Positions 24,903 through 35,777 of a stretch of DNA of 48,843 nucleotides are shown here, one piece after another. Origin of the DNA: Chytriomyces cf. hyalinus JEL632 (taxonomy: Eukaryota; Chytridiomycota; Chytridiomycetes; Chytridiales; Chytriomycetaceae); the NCBI GenBank assembly GCA_025435555.1, contig JAIWWG010000158.1, positions 1 to 48,843 on the forward strand. Direction: 5' to 3'. Position numbers and translations under genes: made by a program. The notes beneath the pieces were generated by a model. The model did not search any database and was not told the DNA's origin. It was given only the letters and a program-made list of their open reading frames with translations. Every line of letters starts with the position of its first letter. The stretch's first letter is position 1.

Positions 24903-26477
24903 TTGCCAGCACCGAAATCCCCAAGAGCGCAACCACAGCAACCCACCACCAACATTCAACAGCAGCCGAGGATCTCGTCGATCTTTAAGCGTCCAAAAGC
25001 ATCCGAAGAACCCGAATCAGCGAGCGTTAAGCCCGAACCGACCCCGTTTGCGTTTAGTGCATCAGCATCAGATTACGTCATCAACACCAACCTCCGAGTT
25101 GTCGTCAAAGCCGCCACCCCAGACGGCTTCACCCAGTTCGAACGAGCAACTTGGCAATTCGCAAAGAAGCTCCTCAAGTGCAAACAGATCATTGGCAATT
25201 CAGTCTGTGATTTCGAATTTCAAACGAAGAGTGCCTGTGGCAATAAAACCCCATTCGGCATCAGTCTCACGTCTATCCAGTGTAAGAACAGCGAGTGTGC
25301 CAGCAGACCCCGACTCAGAGACGCCTGTCGTAATTCTGGAATCCAAGATCTTATCGATCTCGCACTTGAATCAGCACAGCTCGAAGACCATCTCCGGGCG
25401 CATTACAATCGAAAACAGCGAAAGAAGGCAGTCCCCTTTATTCCACAGCCCGCAGGCATCAAACGCACCGTTGACGCTGTCGACTCCAGTGATTCTGAAT
25501 TTGAAATTGACTTTGACTGCGAGAAAAACGAAAAAATGTCGAACCCAGCAATGAACCTTGCTGAACTCCAAAAAATGGTTCTTGAGAACAACAAACGTGT
25601 CGACGAATTTATGCGCACCATCAACACACAGATGGAAATGATCCGTGAACAGAGTGCACAATTGAAACAACAGATCGAAAACAATGCAGCCCTCCAACGT
25701 GAAATCAACGACATGCGCAACCGTCTTTCACAGCAACCCCAAACTCAACAGCCACAACAACAACAACCACAACAGCAACAACAACAACAAAAGTCCACCC
25801 GGGCTGCCAGTCGCGCTGCGCGCTCCGCCAGCCGTGGTAGACCCACTGAATCCCATGCGAATGGCCCTGTGTACCGCCCAAAAAACATGAACCGTACCCA
25901 AACGTTCAACAAAAACTTCAAAGCTGCTCCCTCGTACAAAGAGATTGCTGCCATGTCGATTCGATCAGACTTCAATGCGCCAGCCCGTGAAGGCCCAGCC
26001 CCCGTCCGTGCAGAATCCATTAAGTCGTGCTTTGTATCGCTCAGATTCTTGAAGAAGGAAGCCAAATTGAACGGACCCATGAAAGCAACACGCGCCATCT
26101 TCCGCGACACGTTCGAACTGCCGTATATCGAGGACATCAGTCCACTTGGTCGTGGATTCTCCATTGCTGAGATCTTCTTTGATGGTCGTCATGAAGCCGA
26201 TATTCGTCAGAAACTCGACGCGAAGCAGATCTTGCTCAGCGATTTCAACCCGTTGGATAGTCCGCCACACCAACCGGATGCGAATGAGAACATGATGAAA
26301 GAATGCATGTGCGCGCGCCGTGCTGGGGTTTATCGCAGAGCTCGTTTTGCGCTTGTGAAGCAGGCTGCACTCGAGGGATGTGACATGGCAATGCAGGCTC
26401 GTATTCGAGAACTTGCTGCGCCAAAACAGGGTAATCAGTCAGGATCCAACTCTGAGGAAACTCAGATGGAGCAATGA
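24903..26477 (+). CDS. ORF1 protein of family B LINE, non-AUG start (copy B3)
   Basis: A 524-residue product identical to B1 ORF1p when read from TTG at 24903. The first ATG is Met212 at 25536. The poly-Gln tract is at 25728-25790. Confidence 0.82.
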   Translation: MPAPKSPRAQPQQPTTNIQQQPRISSIFKRPKASEEPESASVKPEPTPFAFSASASDYVINTNLRVVVKAATPDGFTQFERATWQFAKKLLKCKQIIGNSVCDFEFQTKSACGNKTPFGISLTSIQCKNSECASRPRLRDACRNSGIQDLIDLALESAQLEDHLRAHYNRKQRKKAVPFIPQPAGIKRTVDAVDSSDSEFEIDFDCEKNEKMSNPAMNLAELQKMVLENNKRVDEFMRTINTQMEMIREQSAQLKQQIENNAALQREINDMRNRLSQQPQTQQPQQQQPQQQQQQQKSTRAASRAARSASRGRPTESHANGPVYRPKNMNRTQTFNKNFKAAPSYKEIAAMSIRSDFNAPAREGPAPVRAESIKSCFVSLRFLKKEAKLNGPMKATRAIFRDTFELPYIEDISPLGRGFSIAEIFFDGRHEADIRQKLDAKQILLSDFNPLDSPPHQPDANENMMKECMCARRAGVYRRARFALVKQAALEGCDMAMQARIRELAAPKQGNQSGSNSEETQMEQ

Positions 26478-29400
26478 TTGAGCACACCAAAATCGGATTT
26501 TTGAACGCGCGAAGAAACCTCATCGGTGAAGGACACCACATTGAATCCCTCATGAAACACAAAAAGTTAGACTATTTAATCCTCGCGGATACTGGGCTCA
26601 GAAAATCGGCAACAAACCCTATGAGAAATGTGATAGCAGAAACACGCGGAGAGACTCTCATCGGCGACCCTGCTCGCGGGGTAACCAAAGCTCGTAATGG
26701 GTTGATGATGATCGATGCAACTGGCAGGCTAACGTCTATTTTCGAAATCAGTGATGACGACGGTAGATGGATGGTAGTCCGCCTTGGAGACACACTTTTA
26801 GTTAGCGCGTATTTGGCTCCCTCTGAAGGAGCAGCAACACTTACCGCATTCGATCTGATGATGACGCGGCTTCAGCAGCAGAACATCGGATCGCCAATCA
26901 TTATGGTTGGAGACCTCAATGCTCGCCACATTCGTGTTGGTGATCATAGCACAGTCCCGAACTCTGGCGTAAATGGTCAACGCAGAACGTGGATTGAAAA
27001 ATGGCTTGATGATGGTGACTGGCTTCGCGTCGACCCGGTCCAGGGGAAATGGACAACATGGAGCACCAACGGTGGAAAAGGGATCACTGATCTCGTCTTT
27101 GCCAATGGGCCTGGAGCCACGCGTGTCTCGAATTTAACAGTACTGGACAACGAAACCGCGATTGGCTCCGACCACCATCTCTTGACATTCGAAGTGACCG
27201 GTTTGGCCGGCTTTCGAAAACCCCCATTCGAACGCATCAACATCCGTGCTCTGCAGGGCAGAATGGATCAGTATCGTGAGGAACTTGAGAAAAGGGAAGG
27301 AGAAATCAACCAAGTACTCACTGCAACAATTGAGGAAATCGAGCACCATCGACTCACGGCCGGACCAGTCACATGGGAAGACCGCGTCGATATTGCTGAC
27401 CGTGCTTGGGACTTAGTATCTGACTGGATTCGTTCAGCTGCGAGAAAAGCCCTTGGTGTGGTTAAGTTTCATGGTGGCGCTCTCAAGGCGGATATGATTG
27501 AGGACCATCTCAAAGAGCTGATGCGTTGGCGCACTGAAGCCCAGGACGCGATGCTTGAAGCTGGACTGGACCCCATCACGCGGAGAGAACGTGCCGGTAA
27601 ACTTCGATATATCAACATCATTGTTCGAAAAGCAGCCAAGCGCTCGAGGAAACGCCTCTACAACGCAGTCACTGACACCAGAGTGTATGACCCGAGCGCA
27701 GAAGCCAAACGGATTGCCTGCCAACGTGCTCGTAGTCTGCGATCCAACTGCGCTCTGCGACCGGATAAAATGGATCAATACGCGCAACACTTCAAAACAA
27801 CGTTTGGCTCACCCCCAAAAGGAGAAGACCAACCCAACCCCATCGCACTTGACACAACCAATCCCCGATCCCCCCGAACCCCACTCACAAAAACATCTGT
27901 CGCAGATATCATTAAGGAAGAAAACGTGCATAGCCTGGTTGCCTGGATGCCCTCAGGAAAAGCAGCTGGAGAAGATGGAATACATGGAGAGTTAGTCAAG
28001 GGACCCAAGGATCCGGAGACTGAAATCATTATCACAGCTTATCCCCTCACCCTCGCATTCCGCATCTTCACTGCACTTCTCGCAACACCCACCGAGTGGA
28101 ATGTCGCCAACGTGGCACTGGTCTACAAAAACAAGGGTGATCAACATGACGTCGCCAATTATCGTCCCATATCGCTTACCTGTCGTATTCGGATGGTGTA
28201 TGAGGGTTGCTTCCGTCACCTCCTTGAACACCGCACTAACTCGTTCACTGACACTGCACAAGGTGGCTTCCGACGCAACCGCTCAACCCTCGATCAGCTA
28301 CTCACCCTCCACGAAATCATCGCAGCCCACCCAGACCTCCACGCAGTATACCTCGACATCCAAGCAGCTTACGATTGTACCAATCGCCCCCTCCTCTGGA
28401 CAGAAATGTTCGAAAACCCGTCAGACCCCAATCCACAGATTACCCACTCAGTACTCATCCCCATCTTCAGATGCCTGTTTGACCACAACGTCGCCCGTCT
28501 ACTCGTATCCGGCTCCAAATCTGCAGATATCCCAGTTACCCGTGGTCTCCTACAAGGAACACTCTCAGCACCCCCCCTCTTCAACATCTCCATCAACTCG
28601 CTCCCAGCAACACTCCGTGACCTGTACCAGAATGCATGTATTCGCGTCGGACCCCACCGCATCAACTCACTCCTTTTCGCAGATGACACTACAGTTTTCG
28701 CACGCAACAAACACACACTTCAGCAAATCATCAACACAGTCGCAGAATGGGGTAAGAAGAAGGGCGTCACCTGGGCGCCACACAAAAGCGTCGCTGTCGG
28801 ACCGACCGAGATGTGCATCAAAATGAATGGAATCGAAATCGCACAAAGAGACAGCACCAGCTACGTAGGAATGACAATGACCGCCACAGGAATCGACATG
28901 ACCGCATCAACATCAAAAAGAATCACCGATGCCAAGAAGACACTGTCCTGGATGAAGGGAAAAGGGTTTAATGGTTTTGGTTTTCGAACCCTGCACAGTC
29001 TATATATGTACCCAGTCTTTATTCGCTCGCAACTCGAATATGGTCTCGCAATTCGTCCGCTCACGACAGAAGAACTCCAGCCACTCCAGAAATTCCAGAA
29101 CACATGCCTCCGTATCCTCTACTCAGTACCCACCTCCACATCTATCGCCTCGCTACACCTACTATCATCAGTTCCCACTATCAAAACACGTAACCTCATC
29201 CTCAATGCTGCCTACTACTACCGTCTCCACCAGTCCAACGACACTCGCAACCTCACACTCCACACATACCGCCAAGGCCTCGAACGAGACCACAGACCCG
29301 AATCCACATCACTCATCAAGCACACCCTCGCACACAACCCACACTTCCGATCACTTCCCCGCCTCGCACTCATTGTCAACCCGCTCACCGTCAACAATCG

Positions 29401-30121
29401 TCAACCCATGCTCATCACTCCTCGTGGATCCACCCACAAGATCCCCGAAGACACCATTGACGAATGGCACCACCAAGACATGCTCGCGCTTCAACAGAAA
29501 TCCCAAGCCCGGACATCGAAAATTCTCCCAGTCCCTGCGACCCGCAAGCAGCGCCACGCGCTTGTCATGGCCGGCCCCGCAATTTCCAGACCAGTCTCCC
29601 GCACCATCCTCCTCTGGCTCCTTGGCCGTATATGCAACCACCAAGAGTGCCGCACGTGCGGCGTCGAACTGTCCCGCCAGCATGGCATTGAGTGCTCCGG
29701 CATTGAACCCGCCCTGCAAGCCGCCTTCGACAACGATCTCGGACCGCCACCAGAACTCCTCGCGCATGGAGCCACTATCATCGACGAAGCCATTAGCAAG
29801 CTGGAGTTCAAATCCGGGACCAATACAAGAATCGAAGCCACTTACCAGGCCATCAACACGATCCGACTCGCCTGCGGCGGATACAGCGAGATCATCGACG
29901 CCAGCACCGCTACGCTCCAGCAAGAGCTCGACGCCATCTTCGCGGACTACGAGGGCCTGCGAAGCATCCGAGTTCAGGCCACCGCCATCATGAACGCCCA
30001 CTACAACCCAGCGAAATTCAAACCAACTTACCGAAGCGGGCCATCAAACGCACAAGCACCCCACCGCGGGGCGATCCGGAACCGAGGAGGTCGACCGAGA
30101 GGCCGTGGACGAGGCGGCTGA
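26474..30121 (+). CDS. ORF2 endonuclease-reverse transcriptase, family B (copy B3)
   Basis: A 1,215-residue product identical to B1 ORF2p and intact from the ATGA overlap to the stop. All reverse transcriptase motifs and the CCHC finger are present. Confidence 0.95.
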   Translation: MIEHTKIGFLNARRNLIGEGHHIESLMKHKKLDYLILADTGLRKSATNPMRNVIAETRGETLIGDPARGVTKARNGLMMIDATGRLTSIFEISDDDGRWMVVRLGDTLLVSAYLAPSEGAATLTAFDLMMTRLQQQNIGSPIIMVGDLNARHIRVGDHSTVPNSGVNGQRRTWIEKWLDDGDWLRVDPVQGKWTTWSTNGGKGITDLVFANGPGATRVSNLTVLDNETAIGSDHHLLTFEVTGLAGFRKPPFERINIRALQGRMDQYREELEKREGEINQVLTATIEEIEHHRLTAGPVTWEDRVDIADRAWDLVSDWIRSAARKALGVVKFHGGALKADMIEDHLKELMRWRTEAQDAMLEAGLDPITRRERAGKLRYINIIVRKAAKRSRKRLYNAVTDTRVYDPSAEAKRIACQRARSLRSNCALRPDKMDQYAQHFKTTFGSPPKGEDQPNPIALDTTNPRSPRTPLTKTSVADIIKEENVHSLVAWMPSGKAAGEDGIHGELVKGPKDPETEIIITAYPLTLAFRIFTALLATPTEWNVANVALVYKNKGDQHDVANYRPISLTCRIRMVYEGCFRHLLEHRTNSFTDTAQGGFRRNRSTLDQLLTLHEIIAAHPDLHAVYLDIQAAYDCTNRPLLWTEMFENPSDPNPQITHSVLIPIFRCLFDHNVARLLVSGSKSADIPVTRGLLQGTLSAPPLFNISINSLPATLRDLYQNACIRVGPHRINSLLFADDTTVFARNKHTLQQIINTVAEWGKKKGVTWAPHKSVAVGPTEMCIKMNGIEIAQRDSTSYVGMTMTATGIDMTASTSKRITDAKKTLSWMKGKGFNGFGFRTLHSLYMYPVFIRSQLEYGLAIRPLTTEELQPLQKFQNTCLRILYSVPTSTSIASLHLLSSVPTIKTRNLILNAAYYYRLHQSNDTRNLTLHTYRQGLERDHRPESTSLIKHTLAHNPHFRSLPRLALIVNPLTVNNRQPMLITPRGSTHKIPEDTIDEWHHQDMLALQQKSQARTSKILPVPATRKQRHALVMAGPAISRPVSRTILLWLLGRICNHQECRTCGVELSRQHGIECSGIEPALQAAFDNDLGPPPELLAHGATIIDEAISKLEFKSGTNTRIEATYQAINTIRLACGGYSEIIDASTATLQQELDAIFADYEGLRSIRVQATAIMNAHYNPAKFKPTYRSGPSNAQAPHRGAIRNRGGRPRGRGRGG

Positions 30122-30323
30122 TGCGGCGGACTTGCGCTGCTGTTGTTGGCAGATCGACATTTTCTGTCAACTTTTACATTTAACCATTTCGAAATTTTTT
30201 TTCGCGACTTAGTCGTTTTTTCTCTGTATCCTTACCAAACACGGCCCAAAAAGGGAACCGATTACCATTTTGAAAGCGCGCTTTATCAAGCAATAAAGAC
30301 ACACTGAAAACGTTAGGGTTAGG
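30122..30323 (+). other. Family B 3' UTR (copy B3)
   Basis: A 202-base tail matching B1, with palindrome, AATAAA and terminal block. Confidence 0.75.
30312..30323 (+). repeat. Telomere-like junction block, B3/B4
   Basis: GTTAGGGTTAGG followed by a 7-A run and the B4 start. Confidence 0.9.
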
Positions 30324-30354
30324 AAAAAAACTCTCTTGAAATTGTGTTGGTTCA

Positions 30355-31929
30355 TTGCCAGCACCGAAATCCCCAAGAGCGCAACCACAGCAACCCACCA
30401 CCAACATTCAACAGCAGCCGAGGATCTCGTCGATCTTTAAGCGTCCAAAAGCATCCGAAGAACCCGAATCAGCGAGCGTTAAGCCCGAACCGACCCCGTT
30501 TGCGTTTAGTGCATCAGCATCAGATTACGTCATCAACACCAACCTCCGAGTTGTCGTCAAAGCCGCCACCCCAGACGGCTTCACCCAGTTCGAACGAGCA
30601 ACTTGGCAATTCGCAAAGAAGCTCCTCAAGTGCAAACAGATCATTGGCAATTCAGTCTGTGATTTCGAATTTCAAACGAAGAGTGCCTGTGGCAATAAAA
30701 CCCCATTCGGCATCAGTCTCACGTCTATCCAGTGTAAGAACAGCGAGTGTGCCAGCAGACCCCGACTCAGAGACGCCTGTCGTAATTCTGGAATCCAAGA
30801 TCTTATCGATCTCGCACTTGAATCAGCACAGCTCGAAGACCATCTCCGGGCGCATTACAATCGAAAACAGCGAAAGAAGGCAGTCCCCTTTATTCCACAG
30901 CCCGCAGGCATCAAACGCACCGTTGACGCTGTCGACTCCAGTGATTCTGAATTTGAAATTGACTTTGACTGCGAGAAAAACGAAAAAATGTCGAACCCAG
31001 CAATGAACCTTGCTGAACTCCAAAAAATGGTTCTTGAGAACAACAAACGTGTCGACGAATTTATGCGCACCATCAACACACAGATGGAAATGATCCGTGA
31101 ACAGAGTGCACAATTGAAACAACAGATCGAAAACAATGCAGCCCTCCAACGTGAAATCAACGACATGCGCAACCGTCTTTCACAGCAACCCCAAACTCAA
31201 CAGCCACAACAACAACAACCACAACAGCAACAACAACAACAAAAGTCCACCCGGGCTGCCAGTCGCGCTGCGCGCTCCGCCAGCCGTGGTAGACCCACTG
31301 AATCCCATGCGAATGGCCCTGTGTACCGCCCAAAAAACATGAACCGTACCCAAACGTTCAACAAAAACTTCAAAGCTGCTCCCTCGTACAAAGAGATTGC
31401 TGCCATGTCGATTCGATCAGACTTCAATGCGCCAGCCCGTGAAGGCCCAGCCCCCGTCCGTGCAGAATCCATTAAGTCGTGCTTTGTATCGCTCAGATTC
31501 TTGAAGAAGGAAGCCAAATTGAACGGACCCATGAAAGCAACACGCGCCATCTTCCGCGACACGTTCGAACTGCCGTATATCGAGGACATCAGTCCACTTG
31601 GTCGTGGATTCTCCATTGCTGAGATCTTCTTTGATGGTCGTCATGAAGCCGATATTCGTCAGAAACTCGACGCGAAGCAGATCTTGCTCAGCGATTTCAA
31701 CCCGTTGGATAGTCCGCCACACCAACCGGATGCGAATGAGAACATGATGAAAGAATGCATGTGCGCGCGCCGTGCTGGGGTTTATCGCAGAGCTCGTTTT
31801 GCGCTTGTGAAGCAGGCTGCACTCGAGGGATGTGACATGGCAATGCAGGCTCGTATTCGAGAACTTGCTGCGCCAAAACAGGGTAATCAGTCAGGATCCA
31901 ACTCTGAGGAAACTCAGATGGAGCAATGA
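30355..31929 (+). CDS. ORF1 protein of family B LINE, non-AUG start (copy B4)
   Basis: Identical to B1 ORF1p over 524 residues read from TTG at 30355. Met212 is at 30988 and the poly-Gln tract at 31180-31242. Confidence 0.82.
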   Translation: MPAPKSPRAQPQQPTTNIQQQPRISSIFKRPKASEEPESASVKPEPTPFAFSASASDYVINTNLRVVVKAATPDGFTQFERATWQFAKKLLKCKQIIGNSVCDFEFQTKSACGNKTPFGISLTSIQCKNSECASRPRLRDACRNSGIQDLIDLALESAQLEDHLRAHYNRKQRKKAVPFIPQPAGIKRTVDAVDSSDSEFEIDFDCEKNEKMSNPAMNLAELQKMVLENNKRVDEFMRTINTQMEMIREQSAQLKQQIENNAALQREINDMRNRLSQQPQTQQPQQQQPQQQQQQQKSTRAASRAARSASRGRPTESHANGPVYRPKNMNRTQTFNKNFKAAPSYKEIAAMSIRSDFNAPAREGPAPVRAESIKSCFVSLRFLKKEAKLNGPMKATRAIFRDTFELPYIEDISPLGRGFSIAEIFFDGRHEADIRQKLDAKQILLSDFNPLDSPPHQPDANENMMKECMCARRAGVYRRARFALVKQAALEGCDMAMQARIRELAAPKQGNQSGSNSEETQMEQ

Positions 31930-34900
31930 TTGAGCACACCAAAATCGGATTTTTGAACGCGCGAAGAAACCTCATCGGTGAAGGACACCACATTGAATCC
32001 CTCATGAAACACAAAAAGTTAGACTATTTAATCCTCGCGGATACTGGGCTCAGAAAATCGGCAACAAACCCTATGAGAAATGTGATAGCAGAAACACGCG
32101 GAGAGACTCTCATCGGCGACCCTGCTCGCGGGGTAACCAAAGCTCGTAATGGGTTGATGATGATCGATGCAACTGGCAGGCTAACGTCTATTTTCGAAAT
32201 CAGTGATGACGACGGTAGATGGATGGTAGTCCGCCTTGGAGACACACTTTTAGTTAGCGCGTATTTGGCTCCCTCTGAAGGAGCAGCAACACTTACCGCA
32301 TTCGATCTGATGATGACGCGGCTTCAGCAGCAGAACATCGGATCGCCAATCATTATGGTTGGAGACCTCAATGCTCGCCACATTCGTGTTGGTGATCATA
32401 GCACAGTCCCGAACTCTGGCGTAAATGGTCAACGCAGAACGTGGATTGAAAAATGGCTTGATGATGGTGACTGGCTTCGCGTCGACCCGGTCCAGGGGAA
32501 ATGGACAACATGGAGCACCAACGGTGGAAAAGGGATCACTGATCTCGTCTTTGCCAATGGGCCTGGAGCCACGCGTGTCTCGAATTTAACAGTACTGGAC
32601 AACGAAACCGCGATTGGCTCCGACCACCATCTCTTGACATTCGAAGTGACCGGTTTGGCCGGCTTTCGAAAACCCCCATTCGAACGCATCAACATCCGTG
32701 CTCTGCAGGGCAGAATGGATCAGTATCGTGAGGAACTTGAGAAAAGGGAAGGAGAAATCAACCAAGTACTCACTGCAACAATTGAGGAAATCGAGCACCA
32801 TCGACTCACGGCCGGACCAGTCACATGGGAAGACCGCGTCGATATTGCTGACCGTGCTTGGGACTTAGTATCTGACTGGATTCGTTCAGCTGCGAGAAAA
32901 GCCCTTGGTGTGGTTAAGTTTCATGGTGGCGCTCTCAAGGCGGATATGATTGAGGACCATCTCAAAGAGCTGATGCGTTGGCGCACTGAAGCCCAGGACG
33001 CGATGCTTGAAGCTGGACTGGACCCCATCACGCGGAGAGAACGTGCCGGTAAACTTCGATATATCAACATCATTGTTCGAAAAGCAGCCAAGCGCTCGAG
33101 GAAACGCCTCTACAACGCAGTCACTGACACCAGAGTGTATGACCCGAGCGCAGAAGCCAAACGGATTGCCTGCCAACGTGCTCGTAGTCTGCGATCCAAC
33201 TGCGCTCTGCGACCGGATAAAATGGATCAATACGCGCAACACTTCAAAACAACGTTTGGCTCACCCCCAAAAGGAGAAGACCAACCCAACCCCATCGCAC
33301 TTGACACAACCAATCCCCGATCCCCCCGAACCCCACTCACAAAAACATCTGTCGCAGATATCATTAAGGAAGAAAACGTGCATAGCCTGGTTGCCTGGAT
33401 GCCCTCAGGAAAAGCAGCTGGAGAAGATGGAATACATGGAGAGTTAGTCAAGGGACCCAAGGATCCGGAGACTGAAATCATTATCACAGCTTATCCCCTC
33501 ACCCTCGCATTCCGCATCTTCACTGCACTTCTCGCAACACCCACCGAGTGGAATGTCGCCAACGTGGCACTGGTCTACAAAAACAAGGGTGATCAACATG
33601 ACGTCGCCAATTATCGTCCCATATCGCTTACCTGTCGTATTCGGATGGTGTATGAGGGTTGCTTCCGTCACCTCCTTGAACACCGCACTAACTCGTTCAC
33701 TGACACTGCACAAGGTGGCTTCCGACGCAACCGCTCAACCCTCGATCAGCTACTCACCCTCCACGAAATCATCGCAGCCCACCCAGACCTCCACGCAGTA
33801 TACCTCGACATCCAAGCAGCTTACGATTGTACCAATCGCCCCCTCCTCTGGACAGAAATGTTCGAAAACCCGTCAGACCCCAATCCACAGATTACCCACT
33901 CAGTACTCATCCCCATCTTCAGATGCCTGTTTGACCACAACGTCGCCCGTCTACTCGTATCCGGCTCCAAATCTGCAGATATCCCAGTTACCCGTGGTCT
34001 CCTACAAGGAACACTCTCAGCACCCCCCCTCTTCAACATCTCCATCAACTCGCTCCCAGCAACACTCCGTGACCTGTACCAGAATGCATGTATTCGCGTC
34101 GGACCCCACCGCATCAACTCACTCCTTTTCGCAGATGACACTACAGTTTTCGCACGCAACAAACACACACTTCAGCAAATCATCAACACAGTCGCAGAAT
34201 GGGGTAAGAAGAAGGGCGTCACCTGGGCGCCACACAAAAGCGTCGCTGTCGGACCGACCGAGATGTGCATCAAAATGAATGGAATCGAAATCGCACAAAG
34301 AGACAGCACCAGCTACGTAGGAATGACAATGACCGCCACAGGAATCGACATGACCGCATCAACATCAAAAAGAATCACCGATGCCAAGAAGACACTGTCC
34401 TGGATGAAGGGAAAAGGGTTTAATGGTTTTGGTTTTCGAACCCTGCACAGTCTATATATGTACCCAGTCTTTATTCGCTCGCAACTCGAATATGGTCTCG
34501 CAATTCGTCCGCTCACGACAGAAGAACTCCAGCCACTCCAGAAATTCCAGAACACATGCCTCCGTATCCTCTACTCAGTACCCACCTCCACATCTATCGC
34601 CTCGCTACACCTACTATCATCAGTTCCCACTATCAAAACACGTAACCTCATCCTCAATGCTGCCTACTACTACCGTCTCCACCAGTCCAACGACACTCGC
34701 AACCTCACACTCCACACATACCGCCAAGGCCTCGAACGAGACCACAGACCCGAATCCACATCACTCATCAAGCACACCCTCGCACACAACCCACACTTCC
34801 GATCACTTCCCCGCCTCGCACTCATTGTCAACCCGCTCACCGTCAACAATCGTCAACCCATGCTCATCACTCCTCGTGGATCCACCCACAAGATCCCCGA

Positions 34901-35573
34901 AGACACCATTGACGAATGGCACCACCAAGACATGCTCGCGCTTCAACAGAAATCCCAAGCCCGGACATCGAAAATTCTCCCAGTCCCTGCGACCCGCAAG
35001 CAGCGCCACGCGCTTGTCATGGCCGGCCCCGCAATTTCCAGACCAGTCTCCCGCACCATCCTCCTCTGGCTCCTTGGCCGTATATGCAACCACCAAGAGT
35101 GCCGCACGTGCGGCGTCGAACTGTCCCGCCAGCATGGCATTGAGTGCTCCGGCATTGAACCCGCCCTGCAAGCCGCCTTCGACAACGATCTCGGACCGCC
35201 ACCAGAACTCCTCGCGCATGGAGCCACTATCATCGACGAAGCCATTAGCAAGCTGGAGTTCAAATCCGGGACCAATACAAGAATCGAAGCCACTTACCAG
35301 GCCATCAACACGATCCGACTCGCCTGCGGCGGATACAGCGAGATCATCGACGCCAGCACCGCTACGCTCCAGCAAGAGCTCGACGCCATCTTCGCGGACT
35401 ACGAGGGCCTGCGAAGCATCCGAGTTCAGGCCACCGCCATCATGAACGCCCACTACAACCCAGCGAAATTCAAACCAACTTACCGAAGCGGGCCATCAAA
35501 CGCACAAGCACCCCACCGCGGGGCGATCCGGAACCGAGGAGGTCGACCGAGAGGCCGTGGACGAGGCGGCTGA
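31926..35573 (+). CDS. ORF2 endonuclease-reverse transcriptase, family B (copy B4)
   Basis: A 1,215-residue product identical to the other three B copies and intact. It overlaps ORF1 by four bases (ATGA). Confidence 0.95.
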   Translation: MIEHTKIGFLNARRNLIGEGHHIESLMKHKKLDYLILADTGLRKSATNPMRNVIAETRGETLIGDPARGVTKARNGLMMIDATGRLTSIFEISDDDGRWMVVRLGDTLLVSAYLAPSEGAATLTAFDLMMTRLQQQNIGSPIIMVGDLNARHIRVGDHSTVPNSGVNGQRRTWIEKWLDDGDWLRVDPVQGKWTTWSTNGGKGITDLVFANGPGATRVSNLTVLDNETAIGSDHHLLTFEVTGLAGFRKPPFERINIRALQGRMDQYREELEKREGEINQVLTATIEEIEHHRLTAGPVTWEDRVDIADRAWDLVSDWIRSAARKALGVVKFHGGALKADMIEDHLKELMRWRTEAQDAMLEAGLDPITRRERAGKLRYINIIVRKAAKRSRKRLYNAVTDTRVYDPSAEAKRIACQRARSLRSNCALRPDKMDQYAQHFKTTFGSPPKGEDQPNPIALDTTNPRSPRTPLTKTSVADIIKEENVHSLVAWMPSGKAAGEDGIHGELVKGPKDPETEIIITAYPLTLAFRIFTALLATPTEWNVANVALVYKNKGDQHDVANYRPISLTCRIRMVYEGCFRHLLEHRTNSFTDTAQGGFRRNRSTLDQLLTLHEIIAAHPDLHAVYLDIQAAYDCTNRPLLWTEMFENPSDPNPQITHSVLIPIFRCLFDHNVARLLVSGSKSADIPVTRGLLQGTLSAPPLFNISINSLPATLRDLYQNACIRVGPHRINSLLFADDTTVFARNKHTLQQIINTVAEWGKKKGVTWAPHKSVAVGPTEMCIKMNGIEIAQRDSTSYVGMTMTATGIDMTASTSKRITDAKKTLSWMKGKGFNGFGFRTLHSLYMYPVFIRSQLEYGLAIRPLTTEELQPLQKFQNTCLRILYSVPTSTSIASLHLLSSVPTIKTRNLILNAAYYYRLHQSNDTRNLTLHTYRQGLERDHRPESTSLIKHTLAHNPHFRSLPRLALIVNPLTVNNRQPMLITPRGSTHKIPEDTIDEWHHQDMLALQQKSQARTSKILPVPATRKQRHALVMAGPAISRPVSRTILLWLLGRICNHQECRTCGVELSRQHGIECSGIEPALQAAFDNDLGPPPELLAHGATIIDEAISKLEFKSGTNTRIEATYQAINTIRLACGGYSEIIDASTATLQQELDAIFADYEGLRSIRVQATAIMNAHYNPAKFKPTYRSGPSNAQAPHRGAIRNRGGRPRGRGRGG

Positions 35574-35775
35574 TGCGGCGGACTTGCGCTGCTGTTGTTG
35601 GCAGATCGACATTTTCTGTCAACTTTTACATTTAACCATTTCGAAATTTTTTTTCGCGACTTAGTCGTTTTTTCTCTGTATCCTTACCAAACACGGCCCA
35701 AAAAGGGAACCGATTACCATTTTGAAAGCGCGCTTTATCAAGCAATAAAGACACACTGAAAACGTTAGGGTTAGG
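35574..35775 (+). other. Family B 3' UTR (copy B4)
   Basis: A 202-base tail as in B1. A minus-strand open frame runs from here into A4 (35661-36827), but I treat it as chance fusion of non-coding frames. Confidence 0.75.
35764..35775 (+). repeat. Telomere-like junction block, B4/A4 (no A-run)
   Basis: GTTAGGGTTAGG is followed directly by GGACTGATGAG, which is internal ORF2 sequence of family A. The next bases GG can be read either as more telomeric repeat or as element sequence, so there are up to two bases of microhomology. This is the only junction without an A-run. Confidence 0.9.
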
Positions 35776-35777
35776 GG

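Larger units (their letters stand above)
24872..30323 (+). mobile_element. Family B LINE, full-length copy B3
   Basis: A full-length family B element of 5,452 bases, with proteins and length identical to B1. It is flanked on both sides by other B copies, so here the array is a simple B tandem. Confidence 0.96.
30324..35775 (+). mobile_element. Family B LINE, full-length copy B4
   Basis: A full-length family B element of 5,452 bases, the last of three in a row. Its 3' end is unusual in being joined to a 5'-truncated family A copy, with no A-run between them. Confidence 0.96.
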